Positions 20,121 through 29,496 of a DNA stretch of 32,284 nucleotides are shown in pieces. Source of the stretch: Desulfurobacteriaceae bacterium (GTDB lineage Bacteria; Aquificota; Aquificia; Desulfurobacteriales; Desulfurobacteriaceae); assembly GCA_027075275.1 (NCBI GenBank), contig JALTBO010000048.1, positions 1 to 32,284 on the forward strand, written 5' to 3'. Numbering within the stretch: position 1 is the stretch's first letter; every line of letters starts with the position of its first letter. The notes beneath the pieces are model-generated. The model worked only from the letters and a program-made list of their open reading frames with translations, was not told the DNA's origin and searched no databases. Position numbers and translations under genes: made by a program.

Positions 20121-20914
20121 AAAGGGTAACTACGGCTACTTTTTTAGAGAAAAAACAGAAAAGAGAGAAGATAACCGTTCTAACTGCATACGACTACCTG
20201 ACTGCAAAAATAGTTGACAGTGCCGGCGTTGATGCCATTCTGGTAGGAGACTCGCTGGGAATGGTAGTTTTAGGATACTCTTCAACTGTTCCTGTAACGC
20301 TGGATGAGATGATTCACCACACAAAGGCCGTTGTTCGGGGAAGGGAGAGGGCGATGGTCATATTTGACATGCCATTCCTCTCCTATCAGACGGGAATTAG
20401 AGATGCCGTTTTAAACGCAGGAAGAGCCCTCAAGGAGACAGGTTGCGATGCTGTAAAGCTTGAAGGCGGCGTTGAACAGGCGGAAACGATAAGAGCTTTA
20501 GTTGACGCGGGAATCCCCGTTATGGGACACATAGGTCTTCAGCCCCAGAGCGTTAACGTTTACGGCGGTTATAAACTGAGAGGAAAGGGTGAGGAGGAAA
20601 GAGAAAAGCTTCTGAAGGATGCAAAGGCTGTAGAGGAGGCCGGAGCTTTTGCCGTAGTTTTAGAGAAAATCCCATCAGACCTTGCAAAAGAGATAACGGA
20701 GAACCTATCAATTCCAACAATAGGAATAGGGGCTGGAAAGTTCTGCGACGGTCAGGTTCTCGTCTTTCACGATATGGTGGGGCTTTTTGAGGAGTTCAAG
20801 CCGAAGTTTGTAAAGAGGTATGCAGAGCTTGGAAAAGAGGCAAGGAAAGCTGTTAAGGAGTTTATAAAAGAGGTAAAAAGCGGAGAGTTTCCGTCTGATG
20901 AACACTCCTACTGA
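20117..20914 (+). CDS. panB: 3-methyl-2-oxobutanoate hydroxymethyltransferase
   Basis: [99 protein letters not shown] overlap with rsgA. Confidence 0.97.
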   Translation: MKRVTTATFLEKKQKREKITVLTAYDYLTAKIVDSAGVDAILVGDSLGMVVLGYSSTVPVTLDEMIHHTKAVVRGRERAMVIFDMPFLSYQTGIRDAVLNAGRALKETGCDAVKLEGGVEQAETIRALVDAGIPVMGHIGLQPQSVNVYGGYKLRGKGEEEREKLLKDAKAVEEAGAFAVVLEKIPSDLAKEITENLSIPTIGIGAGKFCDGQVLVFHDMVGLFEEFKPKFVKRYAELGKEARKAVKEFIKEVKSGEFPSDEHSY

Positions 20915-21854
20915 AGTAATAAGAACGGAAAGGGTCAGCAAGCTCTACCCCGTTGAGAGGGGAACATTTGGAAGGGTCAAGAGGTGGTTTAGAGCTCTAA
21001 ATAGCGTAAGTATAAAGCTGTTTCAGGGAGAGACCTTAGGCCTGATAGGGGAGAGCGGAAGCGGAAAGACGACTCTGGGGAAAATAGTTCTTGACATAGA
21101 GAAACCAACAGACGGAAGGGTTTTATACAGAGGAAAGGACATAGAAGGTCTGAACAGAGAAGAGTATAGAAGATACAGAGTTAACGTCCAGGCGGTTTTT
21201 CAGAACCCTCAGAGCTCCCTCAACCCCCGCTGGCAGGTGTGGAAGATAATTACTGAAGGGCTAAGAATAAACGGGATTTCAAAGAAAAAGGAAGATTTGA
21301 TTGAGAAAGGGAGGGAGCTTCTCTCTTTAGTCCACCTCTCTGAGGAGACCCTCTTTAAGTATCCCCATCAGCTATCTGGCGGACAGAAGCAGAGGGTTGC
21401 AATCGGAAGGGCAGTAGCCCTAAAGCCGGAAGTGATAGTTGCAGACGAGCCTACCTCTGCGTTAGACGTTTCTGTTCAAGCGCAAATTATTAACCTGTTT
21501 TTGGAGCTCCAGGAGAAATTCTCAACCTCATACCTCTTCATCTCCCACTCAATACCAGTGGTTGAGGCCGTAAGCAACAGGGTGGCAGTTATGTATAGGG
21601 GATACATCGTTGAGGAGGGAGAGACTACAGAAGTTCTAACCAGACCTGCACACCCCTACACGGAGCTCCTCTTAAACTCCCTTCCCGGAAAAGAGAGGAA
21701 AGCCGCGCCGGGAGTTGATGAGGTGGAAGGAGCTCCAGAGTCCGGCTGCCCGTTTTACTTCAGGTGCCCGAAGAGAAGGAAGGAGTGTTTAAGATTCAAC
21801 ATGGAACTTAAACAGATAACAGAAACCCACAGAGCGGCCTGTATTTTAGTTTAA
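20898..21854 (+). CDS. Oligopeptide/dipeptide ABC transporter ATP-binding protein (OppF/DppF-like)
   Basis: Walker [53 protein letters not shown]-terminal oligo_HPY-type [16 protein letters not shown]. Confidence 0.93.
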   Translation: MNTPTEVIRTERVSKLYPVERGTFGRVKRWFRALNSVSIKLFQGETLGLIGESGSGKTTLGKIVLDIEKPTDGRVLYRGKDIEGLNREEYRRYRVNVQAVFQNPQSSLNPRWQVWKIITEGLRINGISKKKEDLIEKGRELLSLVHLSEETLFKYPHQLSGGQKQRVAIGRAVALKPEVIVADEPTSALDVSVQAQIINLFLELQEKFSTSYLFISHSIPVVEAVSNRVAVMYRGYIVEEGETTEVLTRPAHPYTELLLNSLPGKERKAAPGVDEVEGAPESGCPFYFRCPKRRKECLRFNMELKQITETHRAACILV

Positions 21855-22218
21855 TCTTCAATCTCCCCTTCCCACCCTTCAGCCTGAATAACCGTTTTGA
21901 GCTTTTTAAGAAGTTCTGGAAGATTCTCTTTGATAGTATCCCAGACTATCTCTTTATCAATACCGAAGTAAAAATGTATTAGCTTATCCCGAGTTCCAGC
22001 TACTTTTTTTTCCACTCAATTTCAGGATATTTTTCCTTAAACTCATTAGAAATATTCTTTACAGCCTCTCCAAGGATTTCAAAGTTTCTAACAACTGCAT
22101 CAAAAGTTTTCTCATCGTTAACAAAATCTTCAAAGGACATACCCTCAGTATATTTAAGAATCTTTTTACAGGCTAAAAACATATCAATAACAAACTCTTT
22201 ATCTCCTCTATCATACAT
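21851..22218 (-). CDS. HepT-like (DUF86, HEPN) toxin, intact only through a frame change at an A8 tract (22011-22004)
   Basis: Frame 0 (22218-22000) MYDRGDKEFVIDMFLACKKILKYTEGM...RNFEILGEAVKNISNEFKEKYPEIEWKKK*. The -1 frame continues [50 protein letters not shown], the HepT C-terminal half including RX4HXY. Confidence 0.8.
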
Positions 22219-22513
22219 ATTCAACCTCTTTTTTTATTCTCTCTTTAACCGATTTTATTCTTATACTCTCCAATCCTAACGGAGTTAGAACGTCAACTTT
22301 TCTACCAAATAACTTCTCTACAAACTCAACGAAGTCATAAAAGTTAAAGAGATGCCCTCTCCCTTCTTCAAACTCAACAATCAGGTCAATATCGCTGTCA
22401 TCTCTCAGCTCGTCCCTTACGGCAGAGCCGAAGATTCCCACCCTTTTAATGCCAAACTCTTTCAGTTTATCCCTGTTCTGCCTTAAAAGCTCAATAACTT
22501 CTCTCTTTCTCAT
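22211..22513 (-). CDS. MntA-like minimal nucleotidyltransferase (antitoxin of the HepT pair)
   Basis: VGIFGSAVRDELRDDSDIDLIVEFEEGRGHLFNFYDFVEFVEKLFGRKVDVLT, the GSx10DxD motif; its stop overlaps the hepT start. Confidence 0.9.
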   Translation of the reverse strand: MRKREVIELLRQNRDKLKEFGIKRVGIFGSAVRDELRDDSDIDLIVEFEEGRGHLFNFYDFVEFVEKLFGRKVDVLTPLGLESIRIKSVKERIKKEVEYV

Positions 22514-22550
22514 CTTTCTCTGATGTATGGGGTTCCTCTTAAATTTAATT

Positions 22551-23327
22551 CTACACACGTGCACTTCCTAAAAACGGCGTATAGCAGACTGTATAGACGT
22601 GGACTTTTCGGGCTCCGTAGCGCTTTAAAAGGCCTGCTATCTCGTTTGCCGTAGCTCCCGTTGTGAAAACATCGTCAAAAACAAGAACAGACTTTCCGAA
22701 AAGTTCCATTTTGAACTCTTTTCTTATCCTGAATACTCCACGAACGTTTTTAGAGCGTTCCTTAAACGAAAGTGTTGACTGTTTCTCTGGAGTAAAGGGC
22801 TTCTCAAGGAGAGAAATATAAGGAACTCCTGCTCCTCTCAGTATCTCCTCGGTCTGGTTAAAGCCCCTCTCTTTAAGGGTTTCCCTTGAAACGGGAACGG
22901 GAACAACAAGGTCAACACTGAGCCGACTCAGAACTTCTAAAAGGTGGTCGGAAATCGTCTTCCCTATAACATCAGCAACCGGTTTCAGTCTACTGAACTT
23001 TAGCTCTTTCACGGCAAACTCTGGAAGACCCCGGTAAAGGGTGAAATAGGAAACAGCATCAAAGTTAAAGGTTCTCTGTTTTTCCAGACAGCGCTTGCAG
23101 ATGCCGGGAGCTCCCGGCAGAAACTCTAAAGGGTGGCCACAGATTGAACACTTCTCTCCAGTATAGGGGGTAAAGTTTTCCTCCCAACATTCTTTACAGG
23201 CAACAAAGTAGTGTTCTCTAAAGAGGAAACTCCCGCAGACGCCGCAGAAGTTGGGGTAGAGAAGGTCTAAAACGGCACTAACCAAATTCCTCAGCGAACT
23301 TTTTAAACTCGTCAAAGAAGTCTCCAA
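22551..23327 (-). CDS. comF: ComF-family protein with phosphoribosyltransferase domain (start uncertain; TTG at 23327)
   Basis: Zinc-ribbon CGVCGSFLF...CKECW...CSICG...CKRC; PRPP motif VLVFDDVFTTGATANEIAGLL; GFNQTE. Confidence 0.9.
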   Translation of the reverse strand: METSLTSLKSSLRNLVSAVLDLLYPNFCGVCGSFLFREHYFVACKECWEENFTPYTGEKCSICGHPLEFLPGAPGICKRCLEKQRTFNFDAVSYFTLYRGLPEFAVKELKFSRLKPVADVIGKTISDHLLEVLSRLSVDLVVPVPVSRETLKERGFNQTEEILRGAGVPYISLLEKPFTPEKQSTLSFKERSKNVRGVFRIRKEFKMELFGKSVLVFDDVFTTGATANEIAGLLKRYGARKVHVYTVCYTPFLGSARV

Positions 23328-24435
23328 GCTCTCCCTTTAAGAACTCCTCAACAAGGTTGGGAACGTCCTCAGCGCTTCCCTTAACAACCTCGCTTCCTAA
23401 AAGAACTGCCTTTTTCGGGAGCTTCTGCTCCTTTGCGTATTCTTCAAAGATCTCTGCGTAGCTCTTTGTCTGTTCGGTAAGGAATGATTCGCTACCCTCA
23501 ATCTGTCTGAGCTCGTAAACCCTCAGGTAGAGGGAACGGCTTTCAATATCCTTTAGAAGGTGGGAGAAGGCTGTGATTTCTGTTTTTGAGTAGGAATAAT
23601 CAATCAGAACTACAGGAGGCTGGGAGCAGTCTTTTACCCTCTCAAGGAGCTCCCTCAAATCTCCATCTGCTCGCTCCTCGTCTGTTTTTAAAACGAAGAA
23701 AGACCTCAAACCCTCAAGCTCAACCCTTTCAAGCTCTTTCGTCTCTGTGTCAAATATGTTGAACCCTCGCCTGCCGACCCTTGCCTCACCCTTGGAGTGG
23801 AACTCCGTAGCCCCGGGGTAGGAGAATACTCCACCTTTAATCTCTGCAACGTGGTAGGTGTGGATGTGGCCTCCGGCGTAGTAGGTGAAGTTATCGGGGA
23901 GCTCCGAAACCGTAATCTCGTAGGCCATCTCGTATGGTAGATACTGATCTAAAGCCTGGTGGAACATAAAGACTGAAACTCCAGCCTTTTCAGCTTCCTT
24001 AGAGAAACTGTCAAAGAACCTCTCTTTTATGGCCGGAATGAAGCTCTTCGGAAAATATCTAAAACCTGCTATAAAGAGGTCTCTGTAGTAGGTGGAGCCG
24101 GCAGGGTCTATAAACTCTATAAGCTCAAGGTCAGACAGGACTTTTTGGGGAGAAAGAAGTCCTCTCCTCAAAACCCTGTCGTGGTTACCGGCTATCGCAA
24201 CAACCTTTACCCCTTTCCTCTTTATCTCCGTAAAGAGCTTTATGGCCTGAGAGAGAGTTGCCATATCCGGGTGGTAGCTCTCAAACAGGTCTCCAGTGTG
24301 GACTATTAACTCAACACCCCTCTCTATGGCCTCATCAACAGCTCTCTTAAAAGCCGTGAAGAAATCCTCTCTCCTCTGAATAAGCCTATACTGGTTGTAT
24401 CCCAAATGGCTGTCTGAAATGTGGGCAACTTTCAA
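23278..24435 (-). CDS. Mre11/SbcD-like metallophosphoesterase (DNA repair exonuclease family)
   Basis: MKVAHISDSHLGYNQY; LIVHTGDLFESYHP; VAIAGNHDRV; YYAGGHIHTYHV. Confidence 0.88.
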   Translation of the reverse strand: MKVAHISDSHLGYNQYRLIQRREDFFTAFKRAVDEAIERGVELIVHTGDLFESYHPDMATLSQAIKLFTEIKRKGVKVVAIAGNHDRVLRRGLLSPQKVLSDLELIEFIDPAGSTYYRDLFIAGFRYFPKSFIPAIKERFFDSFSKEAEKAGVSVFMFHQALDQYLPYEMAYEITVSELPDNFTYYAGGHIHTYHVAEIKGGVFSYPGATEFHSKGEARVGRRGFNIFDTETKELERVELEGLRSFFVLKTDEERADGDLRELLERVKDCSQPPVVLIDYSYSKTEITAFSHLLKDIESRSLYLRVYELRQIEGSESFLTEQTKSYAEIFEEYAKEQKLPKKAVLLGSEVVKGSAEDVPNLVEEFLKGELGDFFDEFKKFAEEFG

Positions 24436-24444
24436 CCTCTCCCC

Positions 24445-24738
24445 CTACTGGTACTCAACTATGACAACTCCTCCAAAGGCTCCAACCCTTACAATGTGGC
24501 CATTCTCATCTTTAAAAGTGACAACTCCCGTGTGGCGCTTGTTCTGGCTCCTCTCAAACCAGACGTATCCGTCTCCCCTATACTGGGCAACAAGCTTTCC
24601 GCCGTCGTAGACCTTAACAACAAACTTCCCACCTGTAACCCTCAAAACCTGTTTCTCCATCTTTGTCTGCCACTTACAGGAGCAGCCGCTGAAAGAGAAA
24701 AGTGCCGGAATTAATGAAAGTAAGAGCAGTTTTCTCAT
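24445..24738 (-). CDS. Small putative lipoprotein of unknown function
   Basis: Signal peptide and lipobox (MRKLLLLSLIPALFSFSGC), then a beta-rich 75-aa domain. Confidence 0.7.
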   Translation of the reverse strand: MRKLLLLSLIPALFSFSGCSCKWQTKMEKQVLRVTGGKFVVKVYDGGKLVAQYRGDGYVWFERSQNKRHTGVVTFKDENGHIVRVGAFGGVVIVEYQ

Positions 24739-25850
24739 AGTTCCTCGTCCTTCAGTTCTTCAAGAACCTCTTTCAGTTTGTTTATGAAAAATATGTTCTC
24801 CCTCATCGTTCCGACAGTAACCCTTATGTGGTCGGGAAATCCGTAGCCGTCCATTGCACGAACTATAACTCCCTTCCTCAGGAGTCTATTAAAAACTTCA
24901 CGGCTGGGGTATCCAACTTTAACAAGAATGAAGTTCGCATAAGTTGGAACGTATTCAAGCCCTAACTTTTCAAACTCGTTGTAGAGGTATTTCTTTCCTT
25001 CTTCGTTTACAACCTGAGAGTGTTTTATGAACATTTTGTCGTCTAAGGCTGCAGCTCCGCCAACCTGAGCAGGCCTTGTAACGTTGAAGGGCTGGCGGAT
25101 CCTGTTCATATCAGCAATTATCTCCTCCCTTGCAACGGCATATCCTAAACGAAGCCCTGCAAGGCCGTAGATCTTTGAAAAAGTTCTCGTAACAACAATG
25201 TTCTTTTCGTATATGTACTCAACGCCGTTCTCTATGTCAAAGCCGGCGCCAACGGCATACTCGTAGTAGGCCTCGTCTAAAACTAAGAGAACGTCGTCAG
25301 GGAAGTCCTTCAGAAAGGCCTCAAACTCAGATTTTGTAAAGGCCGTTCCCGTAGGGTTGTTTGGGTTTGCAAGGAAGACAACTGCTGTGTTTTCATCTAT
25401 TGCGTCTAAGTGGGCTTTCAAATCCATGTAGTAGTTATCTTTAGCCTTAACTACTCTGTGCTCTGCTCCGGAGAGCTGGACAACTATCGGGTAAACGGCA
25501 AAGGACTTCTCGCTGTAAACGGCATTTAACCCAGGCCTAAGGTATGCCCTTGCAACTATGTCTAAGGCTTCGTTTGAACCGAGGCCTACAAATAGGTTCT
25601 CAGGTTTTACCCCAAGGTACTCTGAGAGCTTCTTCTTCAAGTAGTATGAGTTTCCGTCGGGATAGCGGTTCAGGTTCTTCAGGTCTTCAATTATTGCCCT
25701 GACTGCAGAGGGACAGGGGCCTAAAGGGTTTTCGTTTGAGGCAAGCTTAACTATCTCTTTCAGACCTAACTCTCTTTTCAGCTCCTCTTCCGGTTTCCCC
25801 GGCTCGTAGACGTGAACTTTTTTAATGTGGTCTGGAAGTGAGAACATCAA
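24735..25850 (-). CDS. hisC: Histidinol-phosphate aminotransferase
   Basis: KLASNENPLGPCPSA; NLNRYPDGNSYYLKKKL; FLANPNNPTGT; LDEAYYEY; VTRTFSKIYGLAGLRLGYAV. Confidence 0.94.
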   Translation of the reverse strand: MMFSLPDHIKKVHVYEPGKPEEELKRELGLKEIVKLASNENPLGPCPSAVRAIIEDLKNLNRYPDGNSYYLKKKLSEYLGVKPENLFVGLGSNEALDIVARAYLRPGLNAVYSEKSFAVYPIVVQLSGAEHRVVKAKDNYYMDLKAHLDAIDENTAVVFLANPNNPTGTAFTKSEFEAFLKDFPDDVLLVLDEAYYEYAVGAGFDIENGVEYIYEKNIVVTRTFSKIYGLAGLRLGYAVAREEIIADMNRIRQPFNVTRPAQVGGAAALDDKMFIKHSQVVNEEGKKYLYNEFEKLGLEYVPTYANFILVKVGYPSREVFNRLLRKGVIVRAMDGYGFPDHIRVTVGTMRENIFFINKLKEVLEELKDEEL

Positions 25851-25901
25851 GGACCTCCGGTTCTCTGTTTAGTGTGATTATAATTGTTTCAGGAGGGAAA
25901 G

Positions 25902-26399
25902 ATGAGGGTTGAGTTTCAGTTAAAGGAGCTGATGCTGAAAAAGGGATTAAAGCTTGCAACGGCAGAGAGCTGCACAGGAGGAATGGTTGCAGCAAGGATT
26001 GTGAACGTTCCGGGGAGCTCCGAGTACTTCATGGGGGGCGTTGTAGCCTACGACAACAGTGTAAAGATGAAGGTTTTGGGAGTAAAAGCGGAAACCCTTT
26101 TAAAGTTTGGAGCTGTAAGCGAGGAGACGGCAAAGGAGATGGTTTTAGGAATTAAAGAGCTCCTTGGAACAGAGTGCGGCATCTCAACAACGGGAATAGC
26201 AGGGCCAACAGGGGGAACCCCGGAAAAACCCGTCGGGCTGACTTACATAGGGGTTTCAGTTAAGAACAGAACTGAAGTCTTCCGATTTGTATTTGAGGAT
26301 GATGACCCCGATCCTGTTAAGCAGAGGAACAACAGGAGAAGGAAGGCTACAAAGAAGGCCATTCAGCTCCTTGTAAAAATGCTTGAGGGGAAGATTTGA
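25902..26399 (+). CDS. pncC: CinA C-terminal-domain protein (nicotinamide-nucleotide amidohydrolase family)
   Basis: LATAESCTGGMVAARIVNVPGSSEYFMGGVVAYDNSVK; GAVSEETAKEM; GISTTGIAGPTGGTPEKPVGLTYIGV. Confidence 0.93.
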   Translation: MRVEFQLKELMLKKGLKLATAESCTGGMVAARIVNVPGSSEYFMGGVVAYDNSVKMKVLGVKAETLLKFGAVSEETAKEMVLGIKELLGTECGISTTGIAGPTGGTPEKPVGLTYIGVSVKNRTEVFRFVFEDDDPDPVKQRNNRRRKATKKAIQLLVKMLEGKI

Positions 26400-26791
26400 A
26401 GACCGTTCTCATCCTTGGAAGCAACATAGGAAACAGGAGAGAGAACCTAAAAAGGGCTGAAGAGCTGATTGAGAAGTTCTGCGGAAGGGTTTTAAAGAGG
26501 TCTTCCATACTTGAAACAGCCCCCTTCGGCGTTCTAAACCAGCCCTACTTCCTGAACTACGGTCTTTTGATAGAGACGCCTCATCCCCCATTTGAGCTCC
26601 TGAAACTGATTAAGTGGATAGAGAAAAGGACAGGAAGGTATCCCACCTATAGATGGGGCCCAAGGGTTGTTGACGTTGATATTGTTCTCTACGGAAAGGT
26701 AAGAATAGAAACCCCTGCCCTTACCGTTCCCCATCGGGGATTAAAGGACAGGGATTTCTTCAGGAAAATTCTGAATGAACTCTTAAACTAA
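26396..26791 (+). CDS. folK: 2-amino-4-hydroxy-6-hydroxymethyldihydropteridine pyrophosphokinase (TTG start)
   Basis: LILGSNIGNRRENLKRA; ILETAPFGVLNQPYFLNYGLLIET; RWGPRVVDVDIVLYG; PHRGLKDRDF. Confidence 0.94.
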   Translation: MKTVLILGSNIGNRRENLKRAEELIEKFCGRVLKRSSILETAPFGVLNQPYFLNYGLLIETPHPPFELLKLIKWIEKRTGRYPTYRWGPRVVDVDIVLYGKVRIETPALTVPHRGLKDRDFFRKILNELLN

Positions 26792-27904
26792 AACCTCTTC
26801 CCTTTCCCTTACCGGTTTCAGGTCGTCTAACCAGCCAGCGTTTGGAGTGAGAAGCCTTTTAAACAGCTTTCCAATCTTTTTCGGATCCTTACACTGGTGA
26901 TACTTAAGGTAGATCTCATTCCCGATAATTCCAACAATCTCAATCTTTCCTGTTCTGTGGGACATTATGAACCTGAAGCGTTTGGCGTGGCCGTCAAGTT
27001 TTTGTTTGGCTTTTTCAACAATTTTATAGGCCTCTTTGAGAGGAACCTGGAAATGGGTCTTAACCCTTTTCACAGGCCTGCACTGGAAAACGTAGTAGGG
27101 GATAACTCCGGCAGAAGTTATCTCTTTCATGAGGGTTGCAAGGGTTTCTGGGTCGTCGTTAACCCCTCTTAGAAGAACTGTCTGGTTGCTCACCGGAACG
27201 CCGGCTCTTATAAGAGAGTCAACAGCTCTCCTTGCTTCCTCAGTCACTTCCCTTGGGTGGTTAAAGTGGGTAACTAAGTAAACTCTCCTTTCAGGTCTTG
27301 AATACTTTGAAAAGACTTCAAGAAGCTTCCTGTCTTCATAAATCCTCATTGGGTAGAAAACGGGAATCCGGCTTCCAAACCTTATGAATTTGAGGTGGGG
27401 AATTTTGGAAAGTTCTGAGAGGAAATACTCTATAACTTCTGTTGGAAGAACTAAAGGATCTCCGCCTGATATGAGAACGTTTGTTATCTCAGGGTGTTCC
27501 TTTATGTATTCAACTGCAGCGTCAAAGAGCTTTAGCGTTTCATCCGTTGGAATACCGACGAGCCTCTTTCTGAAGCAGTGGCGGCAGTAACCTGCACACC
27601 TGTTGGTAACTAACAGGAGAGCTGTTTCCCTATATTTGTGCTGAAGGCCGGTTAAAACAGTGTTCTCTTTCTCTCCGCTTGTATCATAAGAGCCGGCCAT
27701 ATCAAGTTCTCCAACGCTCGGGAAGATTATCCTTTTGATAGGGTCTTCAGGATTATTCCAGTCTATCAGGCGGGCGTAGTAGTCGGGAATAAACATAGGA
27801 TGCCGCTCTACAACCTTCTTCAGCCGCTCTTTTTCTTTTTTTGGAATGGAGATGTTAAAGGCCTTCTCTACCTCTTCAAGTGTAGAAAAGCCCGGTATCT
27901 GCAT
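26783..27904 (-). CDS. KamA-family radical SAM protein (lysine 2,3-aminomutase-like)
   Basis: Radical SAM CAGYCRHCFRKR; ITNVLISGGDPLVL; FIRFGSRIPVFYPMRI; VSNQTVLLRGVNDD; YYVFQCRPVKRVKTHFQVPL. Confidence 0.9.
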   Translation of the reverse strand: MQIPGFSTLEEVEKAFNISIPKKEKERLKKVVERHPMFIPDYYARLIDWNNPEDPIKRIIFPSVGELDMAGSYDTSGEKENTVLTGLQHKYRETALLLVTNRCAGYCRHCFRKRLVGIPTDETLKLFDAAVEYIKEHPEITNVLISGGDPLVLPTEVIEYFLSELSKIPHLKFIRFGSRIPVFYPMRIYEDRKLLEVFSKYSRPERRVYLVTHFNHPREVTEEARRAVDSLIRAGVPVSNQTVLLRGVNDDPETLATLMKEITSAGVIPYYVFQCRPVKRVKTHFQVPLKEAYKIVEKAKQKLDGHAKRFRFIMSHRTGKIEIVGIIGNEIYLKYHQCKDPKKIGKLFKRLLTPNAGWLDDLKPVREREEVLV

Positions 27905-27972
27905 ACCTTTCCCCTCTATCTGGTTTACTCCAGGAAAGGGAAAGAAAAATTGTGTTAGATAAAAACAAAGAA

Positions 27973-27991
27973 ATTTTAACTAACCTAAATT
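27973..27991. promoter_or_regulatory. DtxR-like operator candidate upstream of the kamA-like gene
   Basis: ATTTTAACTAACCTAAATT; matches the motif at 29497 at 16 of 19 positions. Confidence 0.45.
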
Positions 27992-28018
27992 TAAAGCAGT
28001 TCAAAGGTTTCGTCAACC

Positions 28019-29425
28019 TTAAAGAGAACCAACCGAGACAACGTATAAGGGGAGCTCCCCGCTGTCTAAACTGAGGAAACTCTGAAGATCAAAGTCGTAG
28101 AAGGCCCCTATACCGCAGGCTCCAAGCCCTATGGACTCGGCAGAGAGGTAGAGGTTCTCGCCCAGAGCTCCCGCCTCCATAACGGCTCCCCTGTATCGGC
28201 GGCAGCCCGGGTTTTCAAAGCTGCAGGTGAAGACAACGTTAACGTTAGCAAAGGCAACAAACCCCTGACCCAAACAGAGATAGGCCATCTCACGGCTGAA
28301 GTCTCCAACAAAGACCTGAGTTAGCTGGCCGTCTATAACGGTATAGATACCGTCTGAAAGGCCGTTAACGTTTTTGACCTGTAAGTAAAAGTTCGTAAGG
28401 GGGAATCCCCAATCGGCAGGGAAGCAAAGGAGAGAGGACTCTACGAGGAATCGGAACTGCTCAAAGGTTATCGGCTTTCCCGTAAATTCCCTCCTTGAGC
28501 GCCTTTTAAAAAGGGCTTTACCAAGGTATAAAGAGGAAGTTTCAGGGAAGTATTCCAGAGAAGCAGGAATGTTCCTATAGAACTCGCAGGAGTTAAGGTT
28601 TCCCAAAGAGTGCACTTTCTCTATCTCAGGGTAGACAACCGGCTTTCTGACAACGGGTAGGCCCTCAGGGAAAGTTTCCGGCGGGGTAAACTCCTCTCCC
28701 CAGTAGAGAGCAGGACGCTGTGGCATAAGGACGCAGAGGGCAAACTCGCCTTTTCCGTCAACTCCAATTAAACGGTTCAGGAGATCATCTTTAAAAAGTG
28801 AAACAGCAGTAGCATCAAGTCCAACGCTCCTTAAATAGGCAACGCCGTTTCCGGCCATGTGGCCTGCATCTAAAAGGCAGTAGCGGTAAGCACGGGTTCC
28901 GTACTTCCAGGCGCTCCTTGAATAGATGGCTGTAATAACTGCAACAACATTTGTGTCAACAGTTGAGCAGAGGGCAGTTTGAAGGCTCTCAAAGTAGTTC
29001 CCCTCTGAAAGGAGCTCCAAAGAGTGGTCGTAGGGCTGGTAGTGGTAGATGCCGTCGGGGAGTTCCGGAATGTCTCTAACGAAGAAGTAGAGCTCAAAGG
29101 GGTAGAGAGCTCCAGCCGACGGCGTTGTCCTGAATCCAAACTCCTCTCCGTGGAAGTTCTCAACTTTTGTTATTCCGTTCATAGCAAAGGCAAGGTTGGA
29201 GAGCTCCTGAAGGCTGAGGTTCTCTGTAACTCCTTCTCCACAAAGCCTGTAGAGGGTATCTAAGGTCTCCTGGGTTAAAGCATTAAAAGGCAAGAGTCTA
29301 AACCGTTTTACACCGGTGTAGAACTTGTAGGGGCTCGGGTAGTTAGACCAGTCAAGGTAGTGGGGTCTTCTAACACTCTCAAATGTATGCGCCGTAGCTC
29401 TATGGTATTCAAGGCAGTTCTCCAT
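28019..29425 (-). CDS. SagB-type nitroreductase-family oxidoreductase with two tandem domains
   Basis: Two SagB-like modules in one ORF: RTTPSAGALYPFELYFFVRDI...GIYHYQPYDHSLELL...DAGHMAGNG, then FKRRSRREFTGKPITFEQF...GIYTVIDGQLTQVF...MEAGALGENLYLSAESIGLGACGIGAFYD. Confidence 0.85.
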   Translation of the reverse strand: MENCLEYHRATAHTFESVRRPHYLDWSNYPSPYKFYTGVKRFRLLPFNALTQETLDTLYRLCGEGVTENLSLQELSNLAFAMNGITKVENFHGEEFGFRTTPSAGALYPFELYFFVRDIPELPDGIYHYQPYDHSLELLSEGNYFESLQTALCSTVDTNVVAVITAIYSRSAWKYGTRAYRYCLLDAGHMAGNGVAYLRSVGLDATAVSLFKDDLLNRLIGVDGKGEFALCVLMPQRPALYWGEEFTPPETFPEGLPVVRKPVVYPEIEKVHSLGNLNSCEFYRNIPASLEYFPETSSLYLGKALFKRRSRREFTGKPITFEQFRFLVESSLLCFPADWGFPLTNFYLQVKNVNGLSDGIYTVIDGQLTQVFVGDFSREMAYLCLGQGFVAFANVNVVFTCSFENPGCRRYRGAVMEAGALGENLYLSAESIGLGACGIGAFYDFDLQSFLSLDSGELPLYVVSVGSL

Positions 29426-29496
29426 CTCTTTCCTCCTGCTCCAATTCTACCAGACTTAACAAAGTTAAAATAACTCTTTAGATATATTGACAAGAT

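Noticed and set aside
21737-23106. Lack of GGAGCTCC across the mntA-hepT region as proof of recent horizontal transfer
   Set aside because: A 1.4-kb gap is not unusual for a mean spacing of about 0.9 kb; larger gaps occur over housekeeping genes.
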